From an uncultured Clostridium sp. (lineage in GTDB: Bacteria; Bacillota; Clostridia; Peptostreptococcales; Peptostreptococcaceae), in contig UQCY01000037.1 in assembly GCA_900539645.1 (NCBI GenBank), forward strand, positions 1 through 14,489: a stretch of 14,489 nucleotides of DNA, given 5' to 3'. Every line of letters begins with the position of its first letter. The stretch's first letter is position 1. The translations under genes and the position numbers were made by a program. The notes under the pieces are model-generated. The model had not been told where the DNA came from. It searched no databases and saw only the letters and a list, made by a program, of their open reading frames with translations. This document shows positions 1 to 7,621 of this stretch, piece by piece.

Positions 1-53
1 CGAACGGCACGCTCCGTGGTGTGAGAGGGGCTACAAGTTAGCCCCTACTTGAT
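1..53 (+). mobile_element. Group II intron, 3' end (partial domain V, complete domain VI)
   Basis: This is the 3' terminus of a self-splicing group II intron, a retroelement RNA. The first ~16 bases read as the 3' half of the domain V hairpin, with CGAA in the loop region followed by a CGGCAC arm; its 5' half lies outside the window. Domain VI is visible: GGGGCTA (27-33) pairs perfectly with TAGCCCC (39-45) around a 5-base loop. The helix continues as A26-T46, an unpaired A47, then G25-C48, A24-T49 and G23-T50. A47 is the expected bulged branch-point adenosine, 7 bases from an intron end at GAT (51-53), matching the usual AY terminus. The phrase GTGTGAGAGG...CCTACTTGAT is characteristic of bacterial introns of this kind. 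The maturase gene, if any, lies to the left. The interrupted target cannot be seen. Confidence 0.78.
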
Positions 54-62
54 TTTAAAAAC

Positions 63-90
63 AAAAGTTAGCCTAAGGAGTTAACTTTTT
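63..90 (+). terminator. Possible weak hairpin terminator after the intron
   Basis: AAAAGTTA (63-70) pairs with TAACTTTT (82-89) around an 11-base loop, just downstream of the intron end. The stem is AT-rich and the T run is made by the arm itself, so this is a weak candidate. It could be a terminator or simply part of the 3' exon. The rest of 91-210 is very AT-rich with no gene I can support. Confidence 0.3.
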
Positions 91-225
91 AAGGTATAGA
101 TTTATTAAATTTTTAAAAAGATAATAATACAATAAAAATAATAAAATATTTTTTAGAAAAAGAAGGTAATAAAGGTTTTAATATAGAATTATAATATATA
201 CAAATAAAATAAGGAGGGAAGTCAG

Positions 226-471
226 ATGACTGAAAGAAATTATGATACAGTACTAAAGGAAATTGAAAAATTTGTAAAAGAAAGAGAAGAGATCATAAAA
301 TCTGCTGGTGACTGGATAGACAGATATATCGCAGACAGAGCCCTTCCTATGGAACTAAAGGACAAATGTGCTGACTGGCAGCAGGAACTAATAGACATGC
401 TAGAAGCACAGGTTCTAGAAGCTAAAGACTACTACATGTGTATAAAAGAAAAAATAGAAGACATGCAATAA
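226..471 (+). CDS. Small helical protein of unknown function (81 aa)
   Basis: I do not recognise this protein. It is 81 residues, rich in Lys, Glu, Asp and Tyr, and reads as two amphipathic helices (about residues 3-38 and 42-80) separated by a Leu-Pro turn at 40-41. It has no signal peptide and no membrane segment. It has two Trp (30, 51) and two Cys (48, 72, the latter in a Tyr-Tyr-Met-Cys stretch), but no metal-binding pattern. The start is well supported by AAGGAGGGA at 211-219, six bases before the ATG. A TATAAT at 190-195 could be a -10 box, although I see no good -35. The gene stands alone between the intron end and a bidirectional terminator and converges on the flavin reductase gene. 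Coding is supported by the strong ribosome binding site, codon use like its neighbours, and the terminator soon after the stop codon. The function is open. Confidence 0.72.
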   Translation: MTERNYDTVLKEIEKFVKEREEIIKSAGDWIDRYIADRALPMELKDKCADWQQELIDMLEAQVLEAKDYYMCIKEKIEDMQ

Positions 472-521
472 AACTTTAGCTCACAAAATACTTAAAAATT
501 CTACTTAATATCAAAAAATAG

Positions 522-555
522 GTGCTATCATAAATAATATTATGGTAGCACTTTT
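522..555. terminator. Bidirectional Rho-independent terminator
   Basis: GTGCTATCATAA (522-533) pairs with TTATGGTAGCAC (540-551), a 12-bp stem with one G-T wobble and a 6-base loop. It is followed by TTTT (552-555) on the + strand. Read on the - strand, the stem is followed by a TATTTTTT tract (complement of about 513-520). It therefore serves both the small + strand gene and the convergent flavin reductase gene. Confidence 0.85.
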
Positions 556-589
556 CATTTTTATATCAATTAAAATAATGTGAATAAAT

Positions 590-1096
590 TTATTCATTTA
601 TATAGCATCCAACTATTTCACCAATATACATTGTGTGGAAATCATCTTTGTCTGGATAGCATTCATCAAATAATCCATCAACTAAGAACTGAGATTCTTT
701 TAAATCATTCTTAAACAGTTTCTTACAAACAAGCACTAATTTTGATTCTTCATAGCCAAATCCATTTTCTAACTCTACAAGATTTAACCCTTCTACATTC
801 ATCTTATCTATATCTCTACCAGATTTTGTTCCAAGAAGAGATAATTTATCTTTATATCCATCTTTTAAGAATGTAAGCGTATAGTAATCGCTATTGTCCA
901 TAAATTCTTTTGTATATCTGCTCTGTCTAACATATACAGTAGATACATTTTTTCTCCAAAGAACTCCAACGCCACCCCAACTAACAGTCATAGAATTGAA
1001 AGAATCTTTATCTCCTGCCATAAGAAGTGCCCAATCATTGTCTAAAAGAGTGAATGGGTTTACATTTAATTCCTTTGGATCTATTTTTTTTAACAT
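590..1096 (-). CDS. Flavin reductase family protein (FMN-binding split barrel)
   Basis: This 168-residue protein resembles the flavin-reductase-like (FMN-binding split-barrel) family. Members bind FMN and reduce flavins or act as small NAD(P)H-dependent oxidoreductases in the cytoplasm. Supporting features are an N-terminal Asn-Pro-Phe-x-Leu segment (13-17), the Asn-Ser-Met-Thr-Val-Ser-Trp-Gly block (34-41) typical of the flavin-contacting region, and Val-Arg-Gln-Ser-Arg-Tyr-Thr (56-62) before a conserved strand. The length is normal for short family members. The start at 1096 is supported by AAGGGGGA on the - strand about 10 bases upstream. It is a single gene that diverges from yraN across a 167-base AT-rich spacer, in which I cannot pick a convincing promoter. 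The substrate cannot be predicted. The family call is from motif resemblance, not a search. Confidence 0.8.
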   Translation of the reverse strand: MLKKIDPKELNVNPFTLLDNDWALLMAGDKDSFNSMTVSWGGVGVLWRKNVSTVYVRQSRYTKEFMDNSDYYTLTFLKDGYKDKLSLLGTKSGRDIDKMNVEGLNLVELENGFGYEESKLVLVCKKLFKNDLKESQFLVDGLFDECYPDKDDFHTMYIGEIVGCYINE

Positions 1097-1263
1097 AGAA
1101 AATCCCCCTTTAAAAGATAAAATATTAAAACTTCTATAAATATAATATCACAAATCCAAAAGATAAAATCAAATAAAAATAGCAAAACGCAAAAGAAAAG
1201 TATAAAAAATAAATTCTATGAAAATAATAAAAATAGGAGAAAGATTGGAGGTTTATTAAAGAT

Positions 1264-1611
1264 ATGAATAATGTAGAAAAGGGAAAAATTGGTGAGGATA
1301 TAGCTGTTGAATTTTTGAAAAAGAAGGGAGCAACTATAAAAGAAAGAAATTTTAGAGGCAGATTTGGGGAAATCGATATAATAGCCTTTTTTGATACAAC
1401 AGAAATAGTTTTTATAGAGGTTAAAAGTAGAAGCGATTGTAGATATGGATTTCCTGCAGAGGCTGTGGGTAAAACTAAGCAAAGTAAGATAAGAAAAACA
1501 GCACAGGAATATATAATGAAGAAAAATTTGTATAAGGTTTCTGTTAGATTTGACGTTGTGGAAATATATATGAATGATAAGAAAATTAGACATATAGTGG
1601 ATGCATTTTGA
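1264..1611 (+). CDS. yraN: YraN/UPF0102 family nuclease-like protein
   Basis: This 115-residue protein belongs to the UPF0102 (YraN) family, which has a PD-(D/E)XK nuclease fold and is often encoded beside DNA-processing genes. Its exact role is not settled. The visible signature is Gly-Lys-Ile-Gly-Glu-Asp (7-12), Gly-Glu-Ile-Asp-Ile-Ile-Ala (35-41, with the expected acidic residues E36 and D38) and Phe-Ile-Glu-Val-Lys-Ser-Arg (50-56, with E52 and K54 as the E-x-K pair). The closing strand Arg-Phe-Asp-Val-Val-Glu-Ile (95-101) is also typical, and the length is normal. GGAGG at 1246-1250 lies 13 bases upstream of the ATG, rather far, but no other in-frame start exists between them. The stop codon is 13 bases before the comM start, so the two are probably translated from one message. 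Confidence 0.93.
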   Translation: MNNVEKGKIGEDIAVEFLKKKGATIKERNFRGRFGEIDIIAFFDTTEIVFIEVKSRSDCRYGFPAEAVGKTKQSKIRKTAQEYIMKKNLYKVSVRFDVVEIYMNDKKIRHIVDAF

Positions 1612-1624
1612 TGGAGGTGTTGAG

Positions 1625-3181
1625 ATGATAAGTTCTATAAATTCGAGAAATATAATTGGAATAGACAGTTGCGATATAAAAGTAGAGGTAGATATCGGAA
1701 AGGGAATGCCGGCGTTTAATATAGTTGGGCTTGCTAGTACAGAGATAAAGGAAGCTAGAGAGAGGGTGAAGTCGGCAATAACAAATAGTGGATATAGATT
1801 TCCAAATGCGAGGATAGTTGTAAACTTATCTCCAGCAGATATGAAAAAACAGGGTTCATTTCTAGATTTGCCAATAAGTATGGGAATATTGAGAGATAAA
1901 ATAAAAGCAAAAGATAAAGAAATGACGGATTCTGTTTTTGTTGGAGAGTTATCGCTTGATGGAACTGTTAAGTCTATAAAGGGAATTCTTCCTATTGTAA
2001 TAGGAGCGAAAGAAAACGGATACGAGAAGATATTTGTACCGAGAGATAATTTTAATGAATGTAGCTTTATAGATGGGATTGAAATAATACCTGTAAGTAG
2101 CTTGAAAAACTGCATCTCTATATTAAATGGAGGTATTACAAAGATAGAAATTGAAGGGATTAAATCAGATATTTTAAAGGATGAAGAATTAAAAAACTCA
2201 GTTGATGAAAAGATTGATTTTAGCGATATAAAGGGAAATATATACGTCAAAAGATGTGCTGAGATTTCTGTTGCAGGTGGTCACAATATGCTTATGATAG
2301 GCCCACCAGGATCTGGAAAATCTTTTTTAGCAAAGAGAATGCCTACAATTTTCCCCGATATGACTAGGAAAGAGATGCTTGAAGTGAGTAGGATATATAG
2401 TGTTTGTTCAAATTCAGTTGAAAGAAGTGGTCTTATAGAAAACAGGCCTTTTAGAGCACCTCATCATACGTGTACAGGAATTTCGTTGATAGGTGGTGGA
2501 GTAGATGCAAAGGCTGGAGAGATAACATTGGCTCATAGGGGAGTGTTATTTTTGGATGAGGTTGCAGAATTTAGCAGAAAAACATTGGAGTCGTTAAGAC
2601 AGCCTATAGAGGAGAAAAGTGTAAATATCTCTAGATTGAAGTACAGCATAACATATCCAAGTGATTTTATTTTAGTTGCTGCAATGAATCCTTGTCCCTG
2701 TGGATATTACAGGTCAAATATAGAGTGTAGATGTAGACGATACAACATAGAGAGGTATCTAGGAAAGTTATCAGGACCATTTTTGGATAGAATTGATATT
2801 TTCACAGAAGTGAAATCAGTTTCATTCGATGAGATTAATTCAAAAATAAAAAATGAAACGTCTGAAGAAATAAAGAAAAGAGTTGAAGCAGCTAGAAGAA
2901 TGCAGTACAAAAGGTTTAAAGGCGATAAAAATAAACTCAATAGGGATATGAATAGTTCTGAAATCGACAAGTATTGTGCTGTAGATGATAGCTGTGAGAA
3001 AGTTTTAGAGATGATTTTTAATAAATATAGATTGAGTAATAGAAGTTATATAAAACTTCTAAAAGTAGCAAGGACAATAGCAGATTTAGATCAGAGGGAA
3101 AATATTAAAGAAAGTGATATACTGGAGGCATTTTCAATGAAAAGGGCATACTATACGTATTTTTCTAAGCTACACGATTAA
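1625..3181 (+). CDS. comM: ComM/YifB family Mg-chelatase-like AAA+ ATPase
   Basis: This is a 518-residue YifB/ComM family protein. In transformable bacteria ComM is a hexameric helicase that promotes branch migration when incoming DNA recombines with the chromosome; its role in Clostridia is inferred from homology. The order is an N-terminal ChlI-type domain (about 1-170, with Pro-Ala-Phe-Asn-Ile-Val-Gly-Leu), an AAA+ core with Walker A GPPGSGKS at 226-233 and Walker B Leu-Phe-Leu-Asp-Glu at 308-312, and a C-terminal helical domain. Arg-Ala-Pro-His-His-Thr and the Cys-Pro-Cys-Gly motif (C357, C359) are family hallmarks. An in-frame ATG at 1601 would add 8 residues and overlap yraN. The ATG at 1625 is preferred because GGAGG (1613-1617) sits 7 bases before it and family members begin at this point. 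dprA starts 29 bases after the stop codon. Confidence 0.95.
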   Translation: MISSINSRNIIGIDSCDIKVEVDIGKGMPAFNIVGLASTEIKEARERVKSAITNSGYRFPNARIVVNLSPADMKKQGSFLDLPISMGILRDKIKAKDKEMTDSVFVGELSLDGTVKSIKGILPIVIGAKENGYEKIFVPRDNFNECSFIDGIEIIPVSSLKNCISILNGGITKIEIEGIKSDILKDEELKNSVDEKIDFSDIKGNIYVKRCAEISVAGGHNMLMIGPPGSGKSFLAKRMPTIFPDMTRKEMLEVSRIYSVCSNSVERSGLIENRPFRAPHHTCTGISLIGGGVDAKAGEITLAHRGVLFLDEVAEFSRKTLESLRQPIEEKSVNISRLKYSITYPSDFILVAAMNPCPCGYYRSNIECRCRRYNIERYLGKLSGPFLDRIDIFTEVKSVSFDEINSKIKNETSEEIKKRVEAARRMQYKRFKGDKNKLNRDMNSSEIDKYCAVDDSCEKVLEMIFNKYRLSNRSYIKLLKVARTIADLDQRENIKESDILEAFSMKRAYYTYFSKLHD

Positions 3182-3210
3182 AATATATATGAAAGAAAGG
3201 AAATTTAATA

Positions 3211-4332
3211 ATGAATAAAAGAGATGCATATTTATGGTTATATGGTGTTGTTGGTTTAAGTAATTTGACAATAGACAAAATTGAAAAGAAAATACCAGGT
3301 ACGAAAGATATATTTGATTTTTCAGAGAAAACAATATATAATCTTGAAGGAGTAAATGATAAAGTTAAGAGTAGTATCATTAATTGTAAAAATAAGATGA
3401 ATGTAGATGACTATAAGGAACTTCTTTACAAAAAGAATGTAAAATATTCGGTTATTGGAGATGATGATTACCCTTATAAATTGGCTAATATATACGATGC
3501 ACCAAAGGTATTATTCTATAAAGGAAATCTGTCTGCACTAGGCAAACATTTTTCGGTTGGAATAGTGGGTTCGAGAAAACCTACTGTGTACGGAGCAGAG
3601 TGTACTAAAAAGCTTGCTAGAGAGCTTTCTGATTATGGAGCTGATATAATAAGTGGGCTTGCAATAGGAGTAGACGCAATAAGCCATGAAGCATCCCTTT
3701 TAGGTAAGGGAAAGACTTTTGGTGTTTTAGGTTCTGGGATAGACAATCCCCTTCCAAAGACGAATATATGGTTAATGAACAAAATTGTTGATTCTGGTGG
3801 AGCAGTGATATCAGAGCATGGAATAAACAAAACAGTTCATCCACATTATTTTGCAAATAGAAATAGGATAATAAGTGGACTCAGTGATGGTGTTATTATA
3901 GTTGAAGCAGCTAAAAAGAGCGGCGCACTTATAACTGCGGAATTTGCAGCAGAGCAAGGTAGAACAGTATTTGCTGTACCTGGAAGTATATTTTCAGAAA
4001 ACAGCAAAGGATGTCATAGACTTATTAAAGAAGGTGCAAAATTAACTGAAAATATAGATGATGTTTTAGAGGAATTTGAAGTATTTAAGTTTAAAACACT
4101 TGAAAAAGAAATAAAATATGATACTATAGAAAAAGCCGATATAAATGCGGATTTAGAAGATGATGAGAAGATTTTAGTTGATATTATCAGAAAAAATGGT
4201 AGTATAGATATGGATTCTTTATGTTTAAAAACTAAATTTGGCATTGAAAAAATAAATCCAATTGTAGAAAAATTAAAACTGTACGATCTTATTTTCGAAA
4301 TTGAAAAGGGGGTCTACAGTATGAAAATATAA
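3211..4332 (+). CDS. dprA: DNA-processing protein DprA
   Basis: DprA binds incoming single-stranded DNA, protects it and loads RecA during transformation; it is also widespread in bacteria not known to be competent. The 373-residue protein shows the usual three parts: an N-terminal helical SAM-like region (about 1-75), the Rossmann-like core (about 100-300), and a C-terminal winged-helix domain (about 310-370). Core motifs are Gly-Ser-Arg (120-122), Ser-Gly-Leu-Ala-x-Gly-Val-Asp (from 148), a Gly-Ser-Gly-x-Asp segment, Asn-Arg-x-Arg-Ile-Ile-Ser-Gly, and Gly-Ala-Leu-Ile-Thr-Ala (238-243). AAAGG at 3196-3200 precedes the ATG by 10 bases. Its place between comM and topA supports shared transcription of recombination genes. 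No missing segment is apparent. Confidence 0.96.
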   Translation: MNKRDAYLWLYGVVGLSNLTIDKIEKKIPGTKDIFDFSEKTIYNLEGVNDKVKSSIINCKNKMNVDDYKELLYKKNVKYSVIGDDDYPYKLANIYDAPKVLFYKGNLSALGKHFSVGIVGSRKPTVYGAECTKKLARELSDYGADIISGLAIGVDAISHEASLLGKGKTFGVLGSGIDNPLPKTNIWLMNKIVDSGGAVISEHGINKTVHPHYFANRNRIISGLSDGVIIVEAAKKSGALITAEFAAEQGRTVFAVPGSIFSENSKGCHRLIKEGAKLTENIDDVLEEFEVFKFKTLEKEIKYDTIEKADINADLEDDEKILVDIIRKNGSIDMDSLCLKTKFGIEKINPIVEKLKLYDLIFEIEKGVYSMKI

Positions 4333-4360
4333 GAATAAATTAATGACGGAGGTGTGTTTT

Positions 4361-6436
4361 TTGGCAAAAATATTAGTTATAGTCGAGTCGCCAGCAAAGG
4401 CGAAAACAATCGAAAAATTCCTTGGTAAAAGCCATTACACAGTAAAAGCATCTGTTGGTCATGTTAGAGATCTTCCTAAAAGTAAGTTAGGAATTGATAT
4501 AGAAAATAACTTTGAACCAGGATATATAAACATAAGAGGTAAAGGGGATCTTATAAAAGATTTAAAGAAATCAGCTAAAAAAGCTAGTAAGGTTTATCTT
4601 GCAACCGACCCCGATAGAGAAGGAGAAGCAATTTCTTGGCATCTTGAACATATACTAGGCATAGAAAATGACGAGCCTTGTAGAATAGAGTTTAACGAGA
4701 TAACAAAGGATGCTATAAGAAAAGCTATAAAAAACCCTAGAAAAATTAATCTTGATTTAGTTGATGCTCAGCAGGCTAGAAGGGTTATAGACAGATTGTT
4801 AGGTTATCAGATAAGTCCAGTTCTTTGGCAGAAACTTAGAAAAGGACTTAGTGCAGGTAGAGTACAGTCTGTTACAACAAAATTAATCTGTGATAGAGAA
4901 AAAGAGATAAATGCATTTGAACCAGTTGAATATTGGACAATAGATGCAAAATCTGAATCTAAAACAGGTGAGAATATAGACTTCAAACTATCTGCTATAG
5001 ACGGTAAAAAAGCCGAAATACACAACGAAGAAGAAGTAAATAAAATATTAGAAATAATAGAAAATAAAGATTTACACGTGGTAAAAATTGAGTCTAAAAA
5101 GAGAAAAAAATCTGCTCCAAAACCATTTACAACTAGTGTACTTCAGCAGGAAGGGGTTAATAGACTAGGATTCTCAACTAAGAAAACTATGATGATTGCC
5201 CAGGAATTATATGAAGGTATAGATGTAAAAGGTGAAGGAACTGTAGGGTTAATTTCTTACATAAGAACAGACTCTAATAGAATATCAGAAGAAGCAAAAG
5301 GTAAGGCAGAAATATTTATAAAAGAAACTTTAGGAAATGAATACTATAAAGAAGAAAAAAAATCATCTGATAAAAAGAGTACTAAAAAAGTTCAGGACGC
5401 ACACGAGGCAATAAGACCTACATCTGTAGATAGAACTCCAGACAGTATAAAAGACTCTTTAAGTAAAGACCAGTACAAACTTTACAACCTAATATGGAGA
5501 AGATTTGTTGCTAGCCAGATGAGTGATTCTGAATTTGAACTTATGAATGTAGAATGTCAGATAGAAAACTATACATTTAAAGCTACTGGATCAAAAATGA
5601 TATTTGATGGTTATACAAAAATATATAACTTCTACGATAGAGAAGATAGAATACTTCCTGAAATATCAGAAGGTGACGATTTAAAAGTAAATGGAATTTT
5701 CCCAGAGCAACACTTTACTCAGCCACCTGCTAGATACACAGAGGCTAGTTTAGTAAAAACACTTGAAGAACTTGGAATAGGTAGACCTAGTACATATGCA
5801 CCTACAATAGCTACTATATTAAATAGGGAATATGTAGAAAAAAATGGTTCTAGTCTTCAGCCAACAGAGTTAGGTATATTAGTAACTGAAATACTTGAAG
5901 CTAACTTTGCAAAACTTATGGATGTAGACTTTACAGCTAAACTTGAAAATGAGCTTGATACAATTGAAGAAGGTGAAGCTAATTGGAAAGAAGTTGTAAA
6001 AGAATCTTATGAGCCATTTGAAGAGGCTATAAAAGAAGCTCTTGAAAATATAGAAAAAGTAAATATGGATGTAGAAACTGATGAAATTTGCGAGCTATGT
6101 GGATCAAATATGGTTATAAAATACGGTAGATTTGGTAAATTTATGGCTTGTAAAAACTATCCAGAATGCAAAAATACTAAACCTATAATAAATAAAATAG
6201 GTGTAAAATGTCCTAAATGTGGAGAGGGCGAGATAATTGTAAGAAAAACTAAAAAAGGAAGAGCATTCTATGGATGCAGTAAATACCCAGACTGTGACTT
6301 TATAGAATGGAACAAACCTGTGGAGGAAGTATGTCCAGAATGTGGTTCTTACATGACAGAGAAAGTATCTAAAAAAGGGAAAAAACATATTTGCTCAAAT
6401 AAAGAATGTGGATTTGAGAAAATTATAGAAGAATAA
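4361..6436 (+). CDS. topA: DNA topoisomerase I (type IA), TTG start
   Basis: This type IA topoisomerase relaxes negative supercoils by cutting one strand through a 5'-phosphotyrosine link. The 691-residue protein has a TOPRIM domain at the N-terminus with Asp-Pro-Asp-Arg-Glu-Gly-Glu (D83, D85 and E87 as metal ligands), the active-site block Ser-Tyr-Ile-Arg-Thr-Asp-Ser (catalytic Y300, R302), His-Glu-Ala-Ile-Arg-Pro-Thr, and Gly-Arg-Pro-Ser-Thr-Tyr-Ala. It ends in three four-cysteine zinc ribbons starting near C577. An ATG at 4343 would add 6 residues, but GGAGG (4348-4352) lies inside that extension and 8 bases before TTG at 4361. Starting there gives Met-Ala-Lys-Ile-Leu-Val-Ile-Val-Glu-Ser, the normal family start. 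The TTG start may limit translation. The gene lies 28 bases after dprA and is probably the last gene of this operon. Confidence 0.97.
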   Translation: MAKILVIVESPAKAKTIEKFLGKSHYTVKASVGHVRDLPKSKLGIDIENNFEPGYINIRGKGDLIKDLKKSAKKASKVYLATDPDREGEAISWHLEHILGIENDEPCRIEFNEITKDAIRKAIKNPRKINLDLVDAQQARRVIDRLLGYQISPVLWQKLRKGLSAGRVQSVTTKLICDREKEINAFEPVEYWTIDAKSESKTGENIDFKLSAIDGKKAEIHNEEEVNKILEIIENKDLHVVKIESKKRKKSAPKPFTTSVLQQEGVNRLGFSTKKTMMIAQELYEGIDVKGEGTVGLISYIRTDSNRISEEAKGKAEIFIKETLGNEYYKEEKKSSDKKSTKKVQDAHEAIRPTSVDRTPDSIKDSLSKDQYKLYNLIWRRFVASQMSDSEFELMNVECQIENYTFKATGSKMIFDGYTKIYNFYDREDRILPEISEGDDLKVNGIFPEQHFTQPPARYTEASLVKTLEELGIGRPSTYAPTIATILNREYVEKNGSSLQPTELGILVTEILEANFAKLMDVDFTAKLENELDTIEEGEANWKEVVKESYEPFEEAIKEALENIEKVNMDVETDEICELCGSNMVIKYGRFGKFMACKNYPECKNTKPIINKIGVKCPKCGEGEIIVRKTKKGRAFYGCSKYPDCDFIEWNKPVEEVCPECGSYMTEKVSKKGKKHICSNKECGFEKIIEE

Positions 6437-6740
6437 AAAGAAGAAAAAATTAATTAATTTAAGTGGAAAATGATTTTGAGTGGGAATCTTTTTGAATTGT
6501 CACTCAAAATCAAACAATTCCGAAATAAATTAAAATTAAAAATAATATATAAAATATTGAAAATTAAAAAAAGTAACAAAATTATATTGAAATCAAACCC
6601 AACTTGTGATAATCTTTTTAGTAGTATAGAAAGAAAAATGTGATTTTGTGGAAAAATCAAAAAAATGGTAAAATTATTATAATTAATCAAACTACTTTAT
6701 TTATTGTGTAGAACAGTTTGACAAGGAGATGAATTTCGAT
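6437..6740 (+). promoter_or_regulatory. topA-codY spacer with inverted repeats and candidate codY promoter
   Basis: This 304-base spacer has no gene. It holds (i) a perfect 12-bp inverted repeat, TGATTTTGAGTG (6471-6482) with CACTCAAAATCA (6501-6512), with no T tract after it; (ii) an overlapping 7-bp repeat, GAATTGT (6494-6500) with ACAATTC (6515-6521), whose left arm is in the loop of the first; (iii) a 7-bp hairpin, TGATTTT (6641-6647) with AAAATCA (6653-6659); and (iv) AAAATATTGAAAATT (6551-6565), which matches the published CodY box AATTTTCWGAAAATT at 11 of 15 positions, weak evidence in such AT-rich DNA. Candidate -10 boxes are TATAAT (6678-6683, no good -35) and an extended TGTGATAAT (6605-6613) preceded by TTGAAA (6587-6592). 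The codY promoter is likely here, but its exact position is uncertain. Confidence 0.5.
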
Positions 6741-7526
6741 ATGGTAAGTGAATTATTACAGAAAACAAGAAAAATAAACAAAACTTTACAGACTAGCGGT
6801 GGTAGTAATATATCTTTTAACCTACTTGCAGGAGTACTAGGTGATGTTTTAGAATCTAATACTTATATAATAAGCGCAAAAGGAAAGGTATTAGGACTTC
6901 ATTTAACTGATGAAGCAGATAGTTCTGTTATAGAAGATGAAATAACAAAACAGAAATGGTTCCCAGAAGAATATACTAAAAATCTATTAAAAATAGAAGA
7001 TACTAAGGAAAATATAACTGGCGAAGAAATGCTAAAAATATTCCCTTACGAACATGGTAGATTAAACAAAAAAACAATAGTAGTTCCAATTCACGGCAGT
7101 GGAGAAAGATTAGGAACATTAATAATAACTAGATATGAAAAAGACTTCAACGATGAAGATTTAGTTGTTGCTGAATATTCAGCTACAGTTGTTGGGCTTG
7201 AAATATTAAGAGCTATAAGTGAAGAAATGGAAGAAGAAATGAGAAAGAAAGCTGTTGTTCAGATGGCTATAGGAACTCTTTCATATTCAGAACTTGAAGC
7301 TGTTGAGCATATATTTGCTGAGCTTGACGGAAAAGAAGGTCTTTTAGTAGCTAGTAAAATAGCTGATAGAGTTGGTATAACTAGATCAGTTATAGTTAAT
7401 GCCCTTAGAAAATTCGAAAGTGCTGGTGTTATAGAGTCTAGATCTCTTGGAATGAAGGGAACACATATAAGAATATTAAACGACAAGCTATTAGAAGAAC
7501 TTGCTAAAACAAAAGAAAACAGATAA
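6741..7526 (+). CDS. codY: GTP- and branched-chain-amino-acid-sensing transcriptional regulator CodY
   Basis: CodY is a cytoplasmic global regulator of low-GC Gram-positives. When GTP and Ile/Leu/Val are plentiful it binds DNA and represses nutrient-scavenging, biosynthetic and often virulence genes. The 261-residue protein begins [13 protein letters not shown], has the N-terminal GAF ligand-binding domain (about 1-155), a helical linker with the conserved [12 protein letters not shown], and a winged helix-turn-helix. The recognition segment [12 protein letters not shown] starts at residue 204 and is nearly invariant in the family. An ATG at 6729 touches AAGGAG (6723-6728) directly and cannot use it, so the ATG at 6741 is chosen, with a somewhat long 12-base spacing. 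A terminator follows at 7562. The call is near certain. Confidence 0.98.
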   Translation: MVSELLQKTRKINKTLQTSGGSNISFNLLAGVLGDVLESNTYIISAKGKVLGLHLTDEADSSVIEDEITKQKWFPEEYTKNLLKIEDTKENITGEEMLKIFPYEHGRLNKKTIVVPIHGSGERLGTLIITRYEKDFNDEDLVVAEYSATVVGLEILRAISEEMEEEMRKKAVVQMAIGTLSYSELEAVEHIFAELDGKEGLLVASKIADRVGITRSVIVNALRKFESAGVIESRSLGMKGTHIRILNDKLLEELAKTKENR

Positions 7527-7561
7527 TTTATTTCTGTAAAAAATGTGAATTAAAAAGCAAG

Positions 7562-7590
7562 AGGGATATCAGAATTGGTATCCCTTTTTT
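7562..7590 (+). terminator. Rho-independent terminator after codY
   Basis: AGGGATATC (7562-7570) pairs with GGTATCCCT (7577-7585), a 9-bp stem with one T-G pair and a 6-base loop, followed by TTTTTT (7585-7590). It ends only 31 bases before the rarA start codon. rarA therefore needs readthrough, or a promoter upstream of the hairpin. One possibility is TTGCTA (7501-7506) with GATAAT (7522-7527), but their 15-base spacing is short. Confidence 0.88.
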
Positions 7591-7621
7591 AATACAATGC
7601 AATTAAAAAGAGGGTGAAATT

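Noticed and set aside
894..1139. An 81-codon plus-strand frame over the start of the flavin reductase gene
   Set aside because: It is antisense to a well-supported gene with its own ribosome binding site, and its product has no recognisable features.
1216..2250. A 344-codon open frame on the minus strand across yraN and comM
   Set aside because: It is antisense to two clear conserved genes, has a low-complexity Ser/Ile/Phe/Leu translation typical of reverse-strand AT-rich coding DNA, and shows no motif.
6471..6521. A full H-type pseudoknot formed by the two interlocked repeats
   Set aside because: Only two bases would have to span a 12-bp stem. Competing hairpins or a partly melted stem are more plausible.
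6718..6723. Perfect TTGACA just before codY
   Set aside because: It overlaps the codY ribosome binding site. A -10 at normal spacing would fall inside the codY coding sequence, so it is more likely chance.
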